Origin: Tenacibaculum singaporense
GTDB lineage: Bacteria > Bacteroidota > Bacteroidia > Flavobacteriales > Flavobacteriaceae
Length of the DNA stretch: 64,000 nucleotides
Direction: 5' to 3'
Assembly: GCF_003867015.1 (NCBI RefSeq)
Contig: NZ_CP032548.1
Coordinates: forward strand, 682,001-746,000
Shown here: piece after piece, positions 25,407 through 33,897 of the stretch
Position numbering within the stretch: position 1 is the first letter of the stretch
Layout of the letters: each line of letters opens with the position of its first letter
Program-made: the position numbers and the translations under genes
Notes under the pieces: model-generated
The model's database searches: none
Told to the model about the DNA's origin: nothing
The model's input: only the letters and a program-made list of their open reading frames with translations

Positions 25407-27638
25407 ATGAAAAAAGGGGTAAAGATAATAGTATTCAGTGTTTTAGCAGCTATCGTGTATTCGTGTAGCGTTAAAAAGGATGCTTTTTTAAATAGAAGTT
25501 ACCATGCCGTTACTACTAAATACAATGTGCTTTTTAATGGAGAGCAAGCGTATTTAAAAGGACTTGAAGAAATTCAAGAAAAGCACGAAGACAATTTCTG
25601 GAAACGCTTACAAATAGAACCTATAACTTTTGATGAGAGTAAGTTAGCTACAAAAGTACTTACCCCAGGTACAGGGTTTAAAGCGGACGAAGAAGAAGAA
25701 GACAAAAATCTAACACCTTTTGAAAAAGCAGAAGAAAAAGCTATAAAAGCAGTTCAAACACACTCAATGAACATTAATGGCTATGAAAGGAACAGTCAGA
25801 TAGATGATGCTTATTTATTATTAGGAAAATCAAGATACTACACTCAACGTTTCATTCCAGCTTTAGAAGCTTTTAATTACGTTATAGTTAATTACCCAAA
25901 AGCTGATTTAAACTATGAGACAAAAATTTGGAGAGCGAAAACGAATATTCGTTTAGGGAATGAGAAAAGAGCTATAGAGACATTGTTGCTGTTGTTAGAT
26001 GTTTTAGATGAGAAAGAAAAAATAAATAAATCGGTTAAAGAGCAAGCTTACACTGCAATGGCAATGGCTTATGAACAAACAGATACCATCCAAAAAATGG
26101 TAGACTATTTAAAATTAGCCACTAAAACACATTATAATAGAGAACAATCTGCCAGAAATATGTTTGTGTTAGGTCAGGTTTATAGCGAATTAGACAGAAA
26201 AGACTCAGCAAGAATGGTGTTTCGAAAATTATCAGAATTTAAAAGAGCACCAGACAAGTTCCGTATTCGAGCAAATATAGAACTTGCTAAAAACACTCCA
26301 AATGATTCAACATCAATATTAATGTTGGTAAGGTTAAGGAAACTGATTAAGAATTCTGATAACCGTAAGTTTTTAAACGAGTTATACTACCAAGCCGGGG
26401 TAATTCAAGAAGGGAGAAATAACCCTGAAGCAGCAGCAGAATATTATAAAAAGTCTTTACAAGCGAAGCATAACAACAATTACCAAAAAACCTATGCTTA
26501 TGAACGCTTAGCAAACATGGCTTTTGAAAAAGAGGACTATTTGTTAGCAGGTTCGTATTACGATAGTGTAATGCAAGTGGTTTCTAAAGAGTTTGATCAA
26601 GAAAAAAGAATCCGTAGAATTCGTAGAAAAAACAAAGGACTTACAACTTTAAGAAAGTACGAAGAAACCGTTAAAAATAACGATAGTATTCTTAGCTTGG
26701 TGGCTATGACCCCAGATGAAAGAACTTCTTTTTTTGAAGCGTATATTGAAAAAATTAAGAAAGAAGACGAGGAAAAAAGACAACAAATACTCAATGCTCA
26801 GAACTTTGGAAGTGGTTTTGGAGGTGGAGCATCTATAAATAATAGTGCAAATAAAGGGAAGTGGTACTTTTACAATACACAAGCATTAGGATTTGGAAGA
26901 GCAGAGTTTCAAAAAATATGGGGAACACGTCCACTAGAAGATAATTGGCGATTATCAGATAAATCTATTAGTGTTGCAGATAATGTGTCCAATGACACTG
27001 ATGGTGACAAAGTAAATAAGAGATATGAGATTTCAACATATCTTGATGCTATACCTACTGATGAAAATGTAATTAGTGACTTAGTAAAAGAACGTAACGA
27101 TGCATTATATCAGCTAGGGTTAATTTATAAAGAGCAGTTTACAAATGAAACATTAGCTATTAAGAACTTGGAGCGTTTAAGGAAAGTTAGCACAGATGAT
27201 AAACTAGAGTTACCTATAAGCTATCACTTGTATCAGATATATAAAAAGCAAGGAGAAATAACTAAAGCAAATGAGCATAAGGATATTATTTTACAGAAGT
27301 ATCCAGAAACAAGTTTTGCTAAAATAATTTTAAATCCTGATAAAAAACTTGTAGAAGAGAAAAAAGAAGATGAGGTTTTAAATAAATACAAAGAGATATA
27401 CTATTTATATAAAGAAAACAAGTTTGAAGAGGTTGTTAATGAGGTAGATAATTTTTCAGCAACACTAAAAAATTCAAATTTAATCCCTAAATTTGCGCTC
27501 CTAAAAGCCTTGGCTATAGGTAAATATCAAGATAAAGATACTTATAAAAAAGCATTAGAGTTTGTTGCGGTTAGTTATGCAACTAGTGAAGAAGGTAAGA
27601 AAGCAAAAGAAATCATAGAACAATTAAATAAAACATAA
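25407..27638 (+). CDS. sprE: Type IX secretion lipoprotein SprE/PorW, TPR-rich
   Basis: A 743-residue lipoprotein (lipobox YSC, Cys20) whose start, CSVKKDAFLNRSYHAVTTKYNVLFNG, resembles SprE of Flavobacterium johnsoniae and PorW of Porphyromonas, proteins needed for type IX secretion and gliding. Several tetratricopeptide-like helical repeats fill residues 130-440 (for example DAYLLLGKSRYYTQRFIPAL) and a second block lies near 560-640. It is shorter than F. johnsoniae SprE (about 870 residues by memory). It sits 21 bases ahead of the bactofilin gene in an arrangement that leads on to the ATP synthase cluster, an order I recall from related genomes. It is presumed periplasmic, attached to the outer membrane. 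Confidence 0.8.
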   Translation: MKKGVKIIVFSVLAAIVYSCSVKKDAFLNRSYHAVTTKYNVLFNGEQAYLKGLEEIQEKHEDNFWKRLQIEPITFDESKLATKVLTPGTGFKADEEEEDKNLTPFEKAEEKAIKAVQTHSMNINGYERNSQIDDAYLLLGKSRYYTQRFIPALEAFNYVIVNYPKADLNYETKIWRAKTNIRLGNEKRAIETLLLLLDVLDEKEKINKSVKEQAYTAMAMAYEQTDTIQKMVDYLKLATKTHYNREQSARNMFVLGQVYSELDRKDSARMVFRKLSEFKRAPDKFRIRANIELAKNTPNDSTSILMLVRLRKLIKNSDNRKFLNELYYQAGVIQEGRNNPEAAAEYYKKSLQAKHNNNYQKTYAYERLANMAFEKEDYLLAGSYYDSVMQVVSKEFDQEKRIRRIRRKNKGLTTLRKYEETVKNNDSILSLVAMTPDERTSFFEAYIEKIKKEDEEKRQQILNAQNFGSGFGGGASINNSANKGKWYFYNTQALGFGRAEFQKIWGTRPLEDNWRLSDKSISVADNVSNDTDGDKVNKRYEISTYLDAIPTDENVISDLVKERNDALYQLGLIYKEQFTNETLAIKNLERLRKVSTDDKLELPISYHLYQIYKKQGEITKANEHKDIILQKYPETSFAKIILNPDKKLVEEKKEDEVLNKYKEIYYLYKENKFEEVVNEVDNFSATLKNSNLIPKFALLKALAIGKYQDKDTYKKALEFVAVSYATSEEGKKAKEIIEQLNKT

Positions 27639-27659
27639 ATACCCTTAAATTCCCCGAAT

Positions 27660-28067
27660 ATGTTTGGTAAAGAGAGTAAAAAAACAGGAGAAAACAAAGT
27701 TGCAGAGAGAAACATTATAGGAAAAAATACTAAAATAACAGGTGAAATTATTTCTGAAGGAGATTTTAGAATCGATGGAACTTTAGAAGGAACCATAGAA
27801 ACTAATGGAAGAGTAATAATTGGTAACACTGGCCTTATTAAAGGAAAAGTAGAGTGTACTAATGCTGATGTAGAAGGAGAGTTTTCAGGTGAGTTGTTTG
27901 TATCAAACACATTAACAGTAAAATCTTCAGCAAACATCACAGGAGATGTAGTTATAGGAAAACTATCTGTAGAGCCAGGAGCTGAATTCAATGCTACTTG
28001 TGCCATGAAAGGAGCGGTAAAAGAATTAAATAAGAATGAGCAAGGACTCAAAGAAAAAACCGCTTAA
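27660..28067 (+). CDS. Bactofilin (polymer-forming cytoskeletal protein)
   Basis: A 135-residue protein with the bactofilin beta-helix: repeated short strands such as NIIGKNTKITGEIISEGDFRIDG, TNGRVIIGNTGLIKGKVEC and VKSSANITGDVVIGKLSVE, where hydrophobic residues alternate with Gly-rich turns. Bactofilins polymerise without nucleotide into membrane-associated filaments. Its 3' end overlaps the start of the AtpZ-like gene by 32 bases in another frame. Confidence 0.9.
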   Translation: MFGKESKKTGENKVAERNIIGKNTKITGEIISEGDFRIDGTLEGTIETNGRVIIGNTGLIKGKVECTNADVEGEFSGELFVSNTLTVKSSANITGDVVIGKLSVEPGAEFNATCAMKGAVKELNKNEQGLKEKTA

Positions 28068-28266
28068 TAAATACATACGATTCACAGGAATCGCACTTCA
28101 AATGGGACTAACTATTTACCTAGGAAGTTTACTAGGTGAATGGTTAGACCAAAAATATCCAAACGACAACCAACTTTACGTAAAAATTTGTACACTTGTG
28201 GCAGTTTTCGGAGCTATGCTTTCGGTAATTATACAAGTAACCAATCTAACAAAAAACGATGATTAA
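28036..28266 (+). CDS. atpZ: AtpZ/AtpI-family protein
   Basis: A 76-residue protein with two membrane helices (about 14-33 and 47-69) and the family-like GLTIYLGSLLGEWLDQKYP. AtpZ/AtpI proteins accompany F-type ATP synthase genes and are linked to c-ring assembly or cation supply. It overlaps both neighbours (32 bases with the bactofilin gene, 8 with the next gene), so it is tightly coupled. Confidence 0.82.
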   Translation: MSKDSKKKPLNKYIRFTGIALQMGLTIYLGSLLGEWLDQKYPNDNQLYVKICTLVAVFGAMLSVIIQVTNLTKNDD

Positions 28267-28639
28267 ACGTATTATAATTTTTACTATAGTTGTAGTTGTA
28301 TTAGCTGCTTTAGGATTCTTTATTAATAATTACTTCATAGAAAATAATGCTGTAAGTTTATCTTTTTCTTTACTATCAGTGTACGCGTTTAACTTAATAG
28401 CCTCGTTAGTGATTTACACTGCTATAGAAATAGTTATAAGTTATTTACCTAACGAAACAGGGTACTTGTATCTTGGTTTAATGTTGGTAAAGTTTGGGGT
28501 GTTTATTTTGTTATATCAAGATTCTATATTTTCTGAAACAGGTTTAACTAAACCTGAAAAAGTTTCGATACTACTTCCTGTTCTTACTTTTTTATTGGTT
28601 GAAGCTATTGGTGTTTCAAAGTTATTGAATAATAGATAG
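28259..28639 (+). CDS. DUF6168-like membrane protein (AtpI position)
   Basis: A 126-residue protein with four hydrophobic helices (about 4-24, 34-60, 67-85, 100-122). It overlaps atpZ by 8 bases and sits where many bacteria have the I-subunit of the ATP synthase operon. I recall DUF6168 for the flavobacterial version. It may act in assembly of the membrane sector but this is by position only. Confidence 0.65.
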   Translation: MIKRIIIFTIVVVVLAALGFFINNYFIENNAVSLSFSLLSVYAFNLIASLVIYTAIEIVISYLPNETGYLYLGLMLVKFGVFILLYQDSIFSETGLTKPEKVSILLPVLTFLLVEAIGVSKLLNNR

Positions 28640-28694
28640 TTTACTGTTTTTTGATGTCTTTGGAGGACTCAGAAAAACTAAATAAAAAAACCGT

Positions 28695-28723
28695 TTGTAG
28701 TTTTAATTTATTGTGTACCTTTG
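28695..28723 (+). promoter_or_regulatory. Promoter of the ATP synthase cluster
   Basis: TTG (28695-28697), an 18-base spacer and TACCTTTG (28716-28723) match the consensus closely. The atpB start is 40 bases downstream, so atpB-atpG can be transcribed apart from sprE, bactofilin and atpZ. Confidence 0.7.
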
Positions 28724-28763
28724 CACGGAAATTTAGAGACCATAATTCTATATTTAGTAAGGT

Positions 28764-29882
28764 ATGATGATAGCAAAAAAACCTATCTATTTTTTAACGG
28801 TACTAGCAATAGTATTTAGTTCATTTACAGCATTCGCTGGAGGAGGTGATACTTCAAACGGAGGTCAGATTAATACACGAGAGCAAATTGATGGATATAT
28901 TAAACATCACTTAGCAGATTCACATGATTTTACATTGTTTTCGTATACAAACGATGCAGGAGAACGTAAGCATGTTGGTTTTCCTTTGCCAGTAATTGTT
29001 TGGACGAGTCAAGGATTAAAAACTTTTATGTCTTCTGAATTTCACCATAACGACGACGGTCACGTTGTTGTAGAAAAAGGTGGTGTAAAACTTGTAAAAA
29101 TTCACAGTAAAATATACGAGTTAAACGAAGGAGAAACAGCTGTCTCTTTTGATGAAGCTCACCACGCTACTAATGCAAGTAAAGTTTTAGATTTTTCTAT
29201 TACTAAGAGTGTATTCGGTATGTTGTTCGCTGGTTTGTTAATGTTGTTAGGTTTTGGTTCGTTAGCTAAAAGTTATAAAAAAGGAGCAATTCCAACAGGA
29301 GTTGGTCGTGTGTTAGAGCCTTTAGTGCTTTACGTAAGAGATGAAATTGCAAGACCAAATATAGGTGAGAAAAAGTATATGAAGTTTATGCCTTACTTAT
29401 TAACGGTATTCTTCTTTATTTGGATATTAAACTTATTAGGATTGACACCATTTGGATTTAACGTTACAGGACAAATTGCAGTTACTGTTTGTTTGGCTGT
29501 ATTTACGTTAGTGATTTATTTAACAAATGGTAGTAAAGATTTCTGGGCGCATACATTATGGATGCCAGGTGTGCCAGTAATTTTAAGACCAATATTAGCA
29601 GTAATCGAATTAATAGGGTTTTTGTTAATTAAACCTTTCTCATTATTAGTGCGTTTATTTGCCAACATTACAGCGGGTCACTTCGTGGTAATGAGCTTAA
29701 TAGCATTAATGATTACTCTTAAGAAAGATTTTACGGTATATGGGTCTACAAGTATTTCATTATTGTTAGCATTGTTTATTACAGTAATCGAAATTTTAGT
29801 AGCGTTCTTACAAGCATTTATTTTTACAATGTTATCGTCATTATTTATTGGTATGGCGGTTGAAGAACACGAACATCATTAA
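28764..29882 (+). CDS. atpB: F0 ATP synthase subunit a, with signal peptide
   Basis: A 372-residue subunit, about 100 longer than E. coli subunit a. The first 25 residues are a signal peptide (ending SSFTAFA/GGG), followed by about 115 soluble residues with HHLADSHDFTLFSY that would lie in the periplasm; this extension is known from Bacteroidota. The proton-channel core follows with helices from about residue 150 and the essential arginine, Arg297, in KPFSLLVRLFANITAGH. The protein forms the stator half-channels next to the c-ring. Confidence 0.94.
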   Translation: MMIAKKPIYFLTVLAIVFSSFTAFAGGGDTSNGGQINTREQIDGYIKHHLADSHDFTLFSYTNDAGERKHVGFPLPVIVWTSQGLKTFMSSEFHHNDDGHVVVEKGGVKLVKIHSKIYELNEGETAVSFDEAHHATNASKVLDFSITKSVFGMLFAGLLMLLGFGSLAKSYKKGAIPTGVGRVLEPLVLYVRDEIARPNIGEKKYMKFMPYLLTVFFFIWILNLLGLTPFGFNVTGQIAVTVCLAVFTLVIYLTNGSKDFWAHTLWMPGVPVILRPILAVIELIGFLLIKPFSLLVRLFANITAGHFVVMSLIALMITLKKDFTVYGSTSISLLLALFITVIEILVAFLQAFIFTMLSSLFIGMAVEEHEHH

Positions 29883-29924
29883 TTTAGAATAAGAATTTGT
29901 TTAATTATATATAAATCAATTAGT

Positions 29925-30113
29925 ATGTACAATTTAATTGGAGCAGGATTAATCGTTATCGGAGGAGGATTAGGATTAGGTAAAATTGGTGGTAGTGCAA
30001 TGGAAGCTATCGCACGTCAACCAGAAGCAGCTGGTAAAATCCAAACAGCGATGATCATTATCGGAGCATTATTAGAAGGATTAGCATTTGGTGCTTTAAT
30101 CTTAGGAAAATAA
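29925..30113 (+). CDS. atpE: F0 ATP synthase subunit c
   Basis: A 62-residue two-helix hairpin, short for the family. The polar loop is ARQPEAAGK and the ion-binding carboxylate is Glu51 in GALLEGLAFG. The residues that mark sodium-binding rings (Gln in helix 1 and Ser-Thr after the Glu) are Leu and Gly-Leu here, so a proton-driven ring is inferred. It is followed by a strong hairpin before atpF. Confidence 0.95.
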   Translation: MYNLIGAGLIVIGGGLGLGKIGGSAMEAIARQPEAAGKIQTAMIIIGALLEGLAFGALILGK

Positions 30114-30133
30114 TTCCGAAACAAAACAGAAGT

Positions 30134-30173
30134 AAAACATTTTCCTGTAACGATTGGTTACAGGAAATGTTTT
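30134..30173 (+). promoter_or_regulatory. Strong intercistronic hairpin between atpE and atpF
   Basis: The 5' arm 30134-30151 pairs with the 3' arm 30157-30173 over 17 base pairs with one bulged T and a GATTG loop. It is not followed by a T run, so an RNA-processing or stabilising role is more likely than full termination. The position fits raising c-subunit output over the rest of the operon. Confidence 0.75.
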
Positions 30174-30221
30174 CAAATTAAACAAAAAACAAAACAGTAA
30201 AAAGATTAAATTTCAGATACA

Positions 30222-30722
30222 ATGGATCAGTTAATAAATGATTTTTCTCCAGGGCTATTTGCTATGCAAGCATTAATATTAGTAATCTTACTAGTTTTAT
30301 TGTTCAAGTTTGCATGGAAACCAATTATGGCTGCTTTAACAGAACGTGAAGAAGGTATTCAAAATGCATTAGATCAGGCAGAAAATGCTCGTAAAGAAAT
30401 GCAAAATTTACAAGCTGATAACGAGCGTTTATTAAAAGAAGCAAGAGCTGAGAGAGATGCAATGATGAAAGAAGCTCGTGAAATTAAAGATAAAATCATT
30501 GCTGATGCAAAGCAAGAAGCTGAAGAGCAAACTACTACTATGGTAGAAAACGCTAAAGCTACTATTAAGCAAGAGCAACAAGCAGCAATCGCTGAGTTAA
30601 AGAAGAAAGTAGGAGATTTATCTATTGAAATAGCTCAAAAGGTTGTAAGAAAAGAATTAGCTTCACAAGATGATCAATTAAAGCTTGTGGAAGGAATGTT
30701 AGAAGAGGTTACTTTAAACTAA
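30222..30722 (+). CDS. atpF: F0 ATP synthase subunit b
   Basis: A 166-residue peripheral-stalk subunit: one membrane helix (about 12-31, ALILVILLVLLFKFAWKPI) and a long charged coiled coil (40-140) rich in Glu, Lys, Ala and Gln. It binds subunit delta, which is encoded eight bases downstream. Confidence 0.94.
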   Translation: MDQLINDFSPGLFAMQALILVILLVLLFKFAWKPIMAALTEREEGIQNALDQAENARKEMQNLQADNERLLKEARAERDAMMKEAREIKDKIIADAKQEAEEQTTTMVENAKATIKQEQQAAIAELKKKVGDLSIEIAQKVVRKELASQDDQLKLVEGMLEEVTLN

Positions 30723-30729
30723 TCAGTAG

Positions 30730-31287
30730 ATGAAAGAATCAAGAGCAGCATTACGTTACGCAAAAGCAATTTTAAACTTAGCTAAAGAATCAGGAAATGA
30801 AACTTTAGTAAACGATAACATGAAGTTAATCGTTGATACAATTGCTGAAAGCGCTGATTTAGATGTTATGCTTAAAAGTCCTGTAATCAAAGCTGCAGAT
30901 AAGCGTAAAGTTTTAAATGCACTTTTTGGTGATAAACTAGATAACATCGTAAAAGGGTTGTTTAACTTATTAGAGGAAAATAAGCGTATGGTAATGTTAG
31001 AGCCTATTGCTAAGCAATATGCTGTTATATACGATTACCACAAGAACATGAAAGTTGCTAGAGTTACTACAGCAGTAGCTTTAACAAAAGAGTTAGAAGA
31101 TAAAATACAAGCTAAAATTGTAGCCCTTACAGGAAACAATGCAAGTATTGAGAATATAGTAAATCCTGATATTTTAGGAGGATTTATCTTACGAGTTGGA
31201 GATGTGCAGTACGATGCAAGCATCTCTAGCCAATTTAATGAGTTAAGGAGAGAGTTTGACAACGGTCATTACATTCCAAAAATTTAA
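30730..31287 (+). CDS. atpH: F1 ATP synthase subunit delta
   Basis: The product has 185 residues. The N-terminal helical bundle (SRAALRYAKAILNLAKE) and the C-terminal VNPDILGGFILRVGDVQYDASI are typical of the delta/OSCP subunit that links the peripheral stalk to F1. It lies between atpF and atpA as usual. Confidence 0.94.
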   Translation: MKESRAALRYAKAILNLAKESGNETLVNDNMKLIVDTIAESADLDVMLKSPVIKAADKRKVLNALFGDKLDNIVKGLFNLLEENKRMVMLEPIAKQYAVIYDYHKNMKVARVTTAVALTKELEDKIQAKIVALTGNNASIENIVNPDILGGFILRVGDVQYDASISSQFNELRREFDNGHYIPKI

Positions 31288-31308
31288 TTATACATCAAAA
31301 GAAATAAG

Positions 31309-32889
31309 ATGGCAGCAATTAAACCAGCTGAAGTATCAGCAATTTTAAAGGAACAATTAACAAATTTTGAGTCTAAGGCTTCATTAAATGAAGTAGGGAC
31401 AGTATTACAAGTAGGTGATGGTATTGCACGTGTTTATGGATTATCTAACGTACAATACGGAGAATTAGTAGAATTCGATAACGGATTAGAAGGTATCGTA
31501 TTAAACTTAGAAGAGGATAATGCAGGTGTTGTATTATTAGGAGCTTCTACTTCAGTAAGAGAAGGATCTACTGTAAAACGTACAGAAAGAATTGCTTCTT
31601 TAAAAGCTGGAGAAGGAATTGTAGGACGTGTTGTTAACACTTTAGGGCAACCAATCGATGGTAAAGGACCAATCGAAGGTGAAACTTTTGAAATGCCTTT
31701 AGAGCGTAAAGCACCAGGAGTTATCTTCCGTGAGCCTGTAACTGAGCCAATGCAAACAGGTATCAAATCTATCGATGCAATGATTCCAGTAGGACGTGGT
31801 CAACGTGAGTTAATCATTGGAGACCGTCAAACAGGTAAATCAACTGTTGCTATTGATACGATCTTAAATCAAAAAGAATTTTATGATGCAGGACAACCAG
31901 TTTACTGTATCTACGTAGCTATCGGTCAAAAAGCTTCAACAGTAGCAGCTATTGCTAACATGTTAGAAGAAAAAGGTGCGTTAGCATATACAACTATTGT
32001 TGCTGCAAATGCATCTGATCCTGCACCTATGCAGGTATATGCACCATTTGCAGGAGCTGCAATTGGAGAATATTTCCGTGATACTGGTAGACCAGCTTTA
32101 ATTGTTTATGATGATTTATCTAAGCAAGCAGTAGCTTACCGTGAGGTGTCTTTATTATTAAGAAGACCACCAGGACGTGAGGCTTACCCAGGGGATGTAT
32201 TCTACTTACACTCAAGATTATTAGAACGTGCTGCTAAGGTAATTGCTGATGATTCTATTGCAAAAGATATGAATGATTTACCAGAATCATTAAAATCTAA
32301 AGTAAAAGGAGGAGGATCTTTAACTGCATTACCAATTATTGAAACTCAAGCAGGAGACGTTTCAGCATATATTCCAACAAACGTAATTTCGATTACTGAT
32401 GGTCAGATTTTCTTAGAGTCTGATTTATTCAACTCAGGGGTTCGTCCAGCGATTAACGTAGGTATCTCTGTATCACGTGTAGGAGGTTCGGCTCAGATTA
32501 AATCAATGAAGAAAGTATCTGGTACATTAAAGTTAGATCAAGCTCAGTACCGTGAATTAGAAGCATTCGCTAAGTTTGGTTCTGATTTAGATGCTGCAAC
32601 TTTAAATGTAATTGAAAAGGGTAAGCGTAACGTAGAGATCTTAAAGCAAGCGCAAAACGATCCTTATACTGTAGAAGATCAGGTAGCTATTATTTATGCA
32701 GGTTCTAAGAACTTGTTAAAAGATGTGCCTGTAAACAAGGTAAAAGAATTTGAAAAAGATTATTTAGAGTACTTAAACGCGAAGCATAGAGATACTTTAG
32801 ATACTTTAAAAGCAGGAAAATTAACTGATGAAGTAATTGATACTTTAAGAGACGCTGCTAAAGAAATTTCAGCTAAATTTTCAGCTTAA
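31309..32889 (+). CDS. atpA: F1 ATP synthase subunit alpha
   Basis: A 526-residue subunit with the non-catalytic nucleotide site: Walker [10 protein letters not shown] near residue 172 and [12 protein letters not shown] as Walker B. The signature [17 protein letters not shown] is present near residue 385. It forms the F1 hexamer with beta, whose gene is not in this cluster. Confidence 0.97.
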   Translation: MAAIKPAEVSAILKEQLTNFESKASLNEVGTVLQVGDGIARVYGLSNVQYGELVEFDNGLEGIVLNLEEDNAGVVLLGASTSVREGSTVKRTERIASLKAGEGIVGRVVNTLGQPIDGKGPIEGETFEMPLERKAPGVIFREPVTEPMQTGIKSIDAMIPVGRGQRELIIGDRQTGKSTVAIDTILNQKEFYDAGQPVYCIYVAIGQKASTVAAIANMLEEKGALAYTTIVAANASDPAPMQVYAPFAGAAIGEYFRDTGRPALIVYDDLSKQAVAYREVSLLLRRPPGREAYPGDVFYLHSRLLERAAKVIADDSIAKDMNDLPESLKSKVKGGGSLTALPIIETQAGDVSAYIPTNVISITDGQIFLESDLFNSGVRPAINVGISVSRVGGSAQIKSMKKVSGTLKLDQAQYRELEAFAKFGSDLDAATLNVIEKGKRNVEILKQAQNDPYTVEDQVAIIYAGSKNLLKDVPVNKVKEFEKDYLEYLNAKHRDTLDTLKAGKLTDEVIDTLRDAAKEISAKFSA

Positions 32890-32907
32890 TAAAAACAAAA
32901 AAGGCAT

Positions 32908-32930
32908 CCCCGTGTAACAACGGGGGTTTT
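32908..32930 (+). promoter_or_regulatory. Hairpin between atpA and atpG
   Basis: CCCCG (32908-32912) pairs with CGGGG (32921-32925), with a further T-A pair inside, followed by TTTTAT. It could be a weak terminator or an RNA-stability element inside the operon. Confidence 0.45.
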
Positions 32931-32951
32931 ATAAATTTTAAGTTCAATTAA

Positions 32952-33812
32952 ATGGCAAACTTAAAAGAAATACGTAATAGAATTACTTCGATTAAATCAA
33001 CAATGCAGATTACTTCTGCCATGAAAATGGTATCGGCTGCAAAGTTGAAAAAAGCTCAAGATGCAATTACAGCAATGCGTCCGTATTCATCTAAGCTTAC
33101 CGAATTATTACAAAGCTTAAGTGCTACATTAGATAGCGATGCAGGTGGAGTATATTCAACAGAAAGAGAGGTAAATAAAGTATTGTTAGTTACTATAACT
33201 TCAAACAGAGGTTTATGTGGAGGTTTTAACTCATCTATAATCAAAGAAACAGTTAAAACAATCAACGAAAAATATAACAATGCAGCTGTTGAATTATTAA
33301 CAATTGGTAAAAAAGGAGACGATATTTTATCAAAAGAGTACACAGTAATTGAAAACAGAAATGATGTTTTTGACGACTTAACTTTTGATAATGTTGCTGT
33401 AATTGCAGAGCAGTTAATGAATTTATTTGTAGATGGTTCTTATGATAAAATTGAAATCATTTATAACAGATTTAAAAACGCAGCTACTCAAATTCCACAA
33501 GTAGAGCAATTCTTACCAATTCAACCTGTAGAAGGAGAATCAAATGCTAATTCAGATTACATTTTTGAACCTTCTAAAGAAGAAATTATTTTAGAGTTAA
33601 TTCCTAAGTCATTAAAAACGCAATTATACAAAGCAATTCGTGATTCATTTGCTGCCGAACACGGTGCTCGTATGACTGCAATGCACAAAGCAACTGATAA
33701 TGCTACGGAATTACGTGATGAGTTATTATTAACATACAACAAAGCACGTCAAGCTGCTATTACAAATGAAATTTTAGAAATCGTTGGTGGAGCAGAAGCT
33801 TTAAATAACTAA
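32952..33812 (+). CDS. atpG: F1 ATP synthase subunit gamma
   Basis: The product has 286 residues. Family signatures are the N-terminal IRNRITSIKSTMQITSAMKM, TSNRGLCGGFNSSI and the C-terminal NKARQAAITNEILEIVGGAEAL, which together form the central-shaft coiled coil. It is the last gene of the cluster; atpD and atpC do not follow. Confidence 0.96.
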   Translation: MANLKEIRNRITSIKSTMQITSAMKMVSAAKLKKAQDAITAMRPYSSKLTELLQSLSATLDSDAGGVYSTEREVNKVLLVTITSNRGLCGGFNSSIIKETVKTINEKYNNAAVELLTIGKKGDDILSKEYTVIENRNDVFDDLTFDNVAVIAEQLMNLFVDGSYDKIEIIYNRFKNAATQIPQVEQFLPIQPVEGESNANSDYIFEPSKEEIILELIPKSLKTQLYKAIRDSFAAEHGARMTAMHKATDNATELRDELLLTYNKARQAAITNEILEIVGGAEALNN

Positions 33813-33850
33813 GAAAAGAGAATTTCTCAAAACATTTTGAGAATTATCAT

Positions 33851-33887
33851 AAAAAAAGCGAACCAATTTGGTTCGCTTTTCTTTTTA
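33851..33887. terminator. Bidirectional terminator after atpG
   Basis: GCGAACCAATTTGGTTCGC forms an 8-bp stem with a 3-base loop, flanked by A and T runs on both sides. It serves atpG and the convergent protease gene. The same core recurs at 38856-38886. Confidence 0.92.
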
Positions 33888-33897
33888 TGCTATTTTT

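Noticed and set aside
27575-28051. 158-codon minus-strand frame opposite bactofilin
   Set aside because: Shadow of the repetitive bactofilin beta-helix; no supporting signal.
31434-31766. 110-codon minus-strand frame inside atpA
   Set aside because: It lies wholly opposite a conserved housekeeping gene and reads as low-complexity Pro/Ser/Thr.
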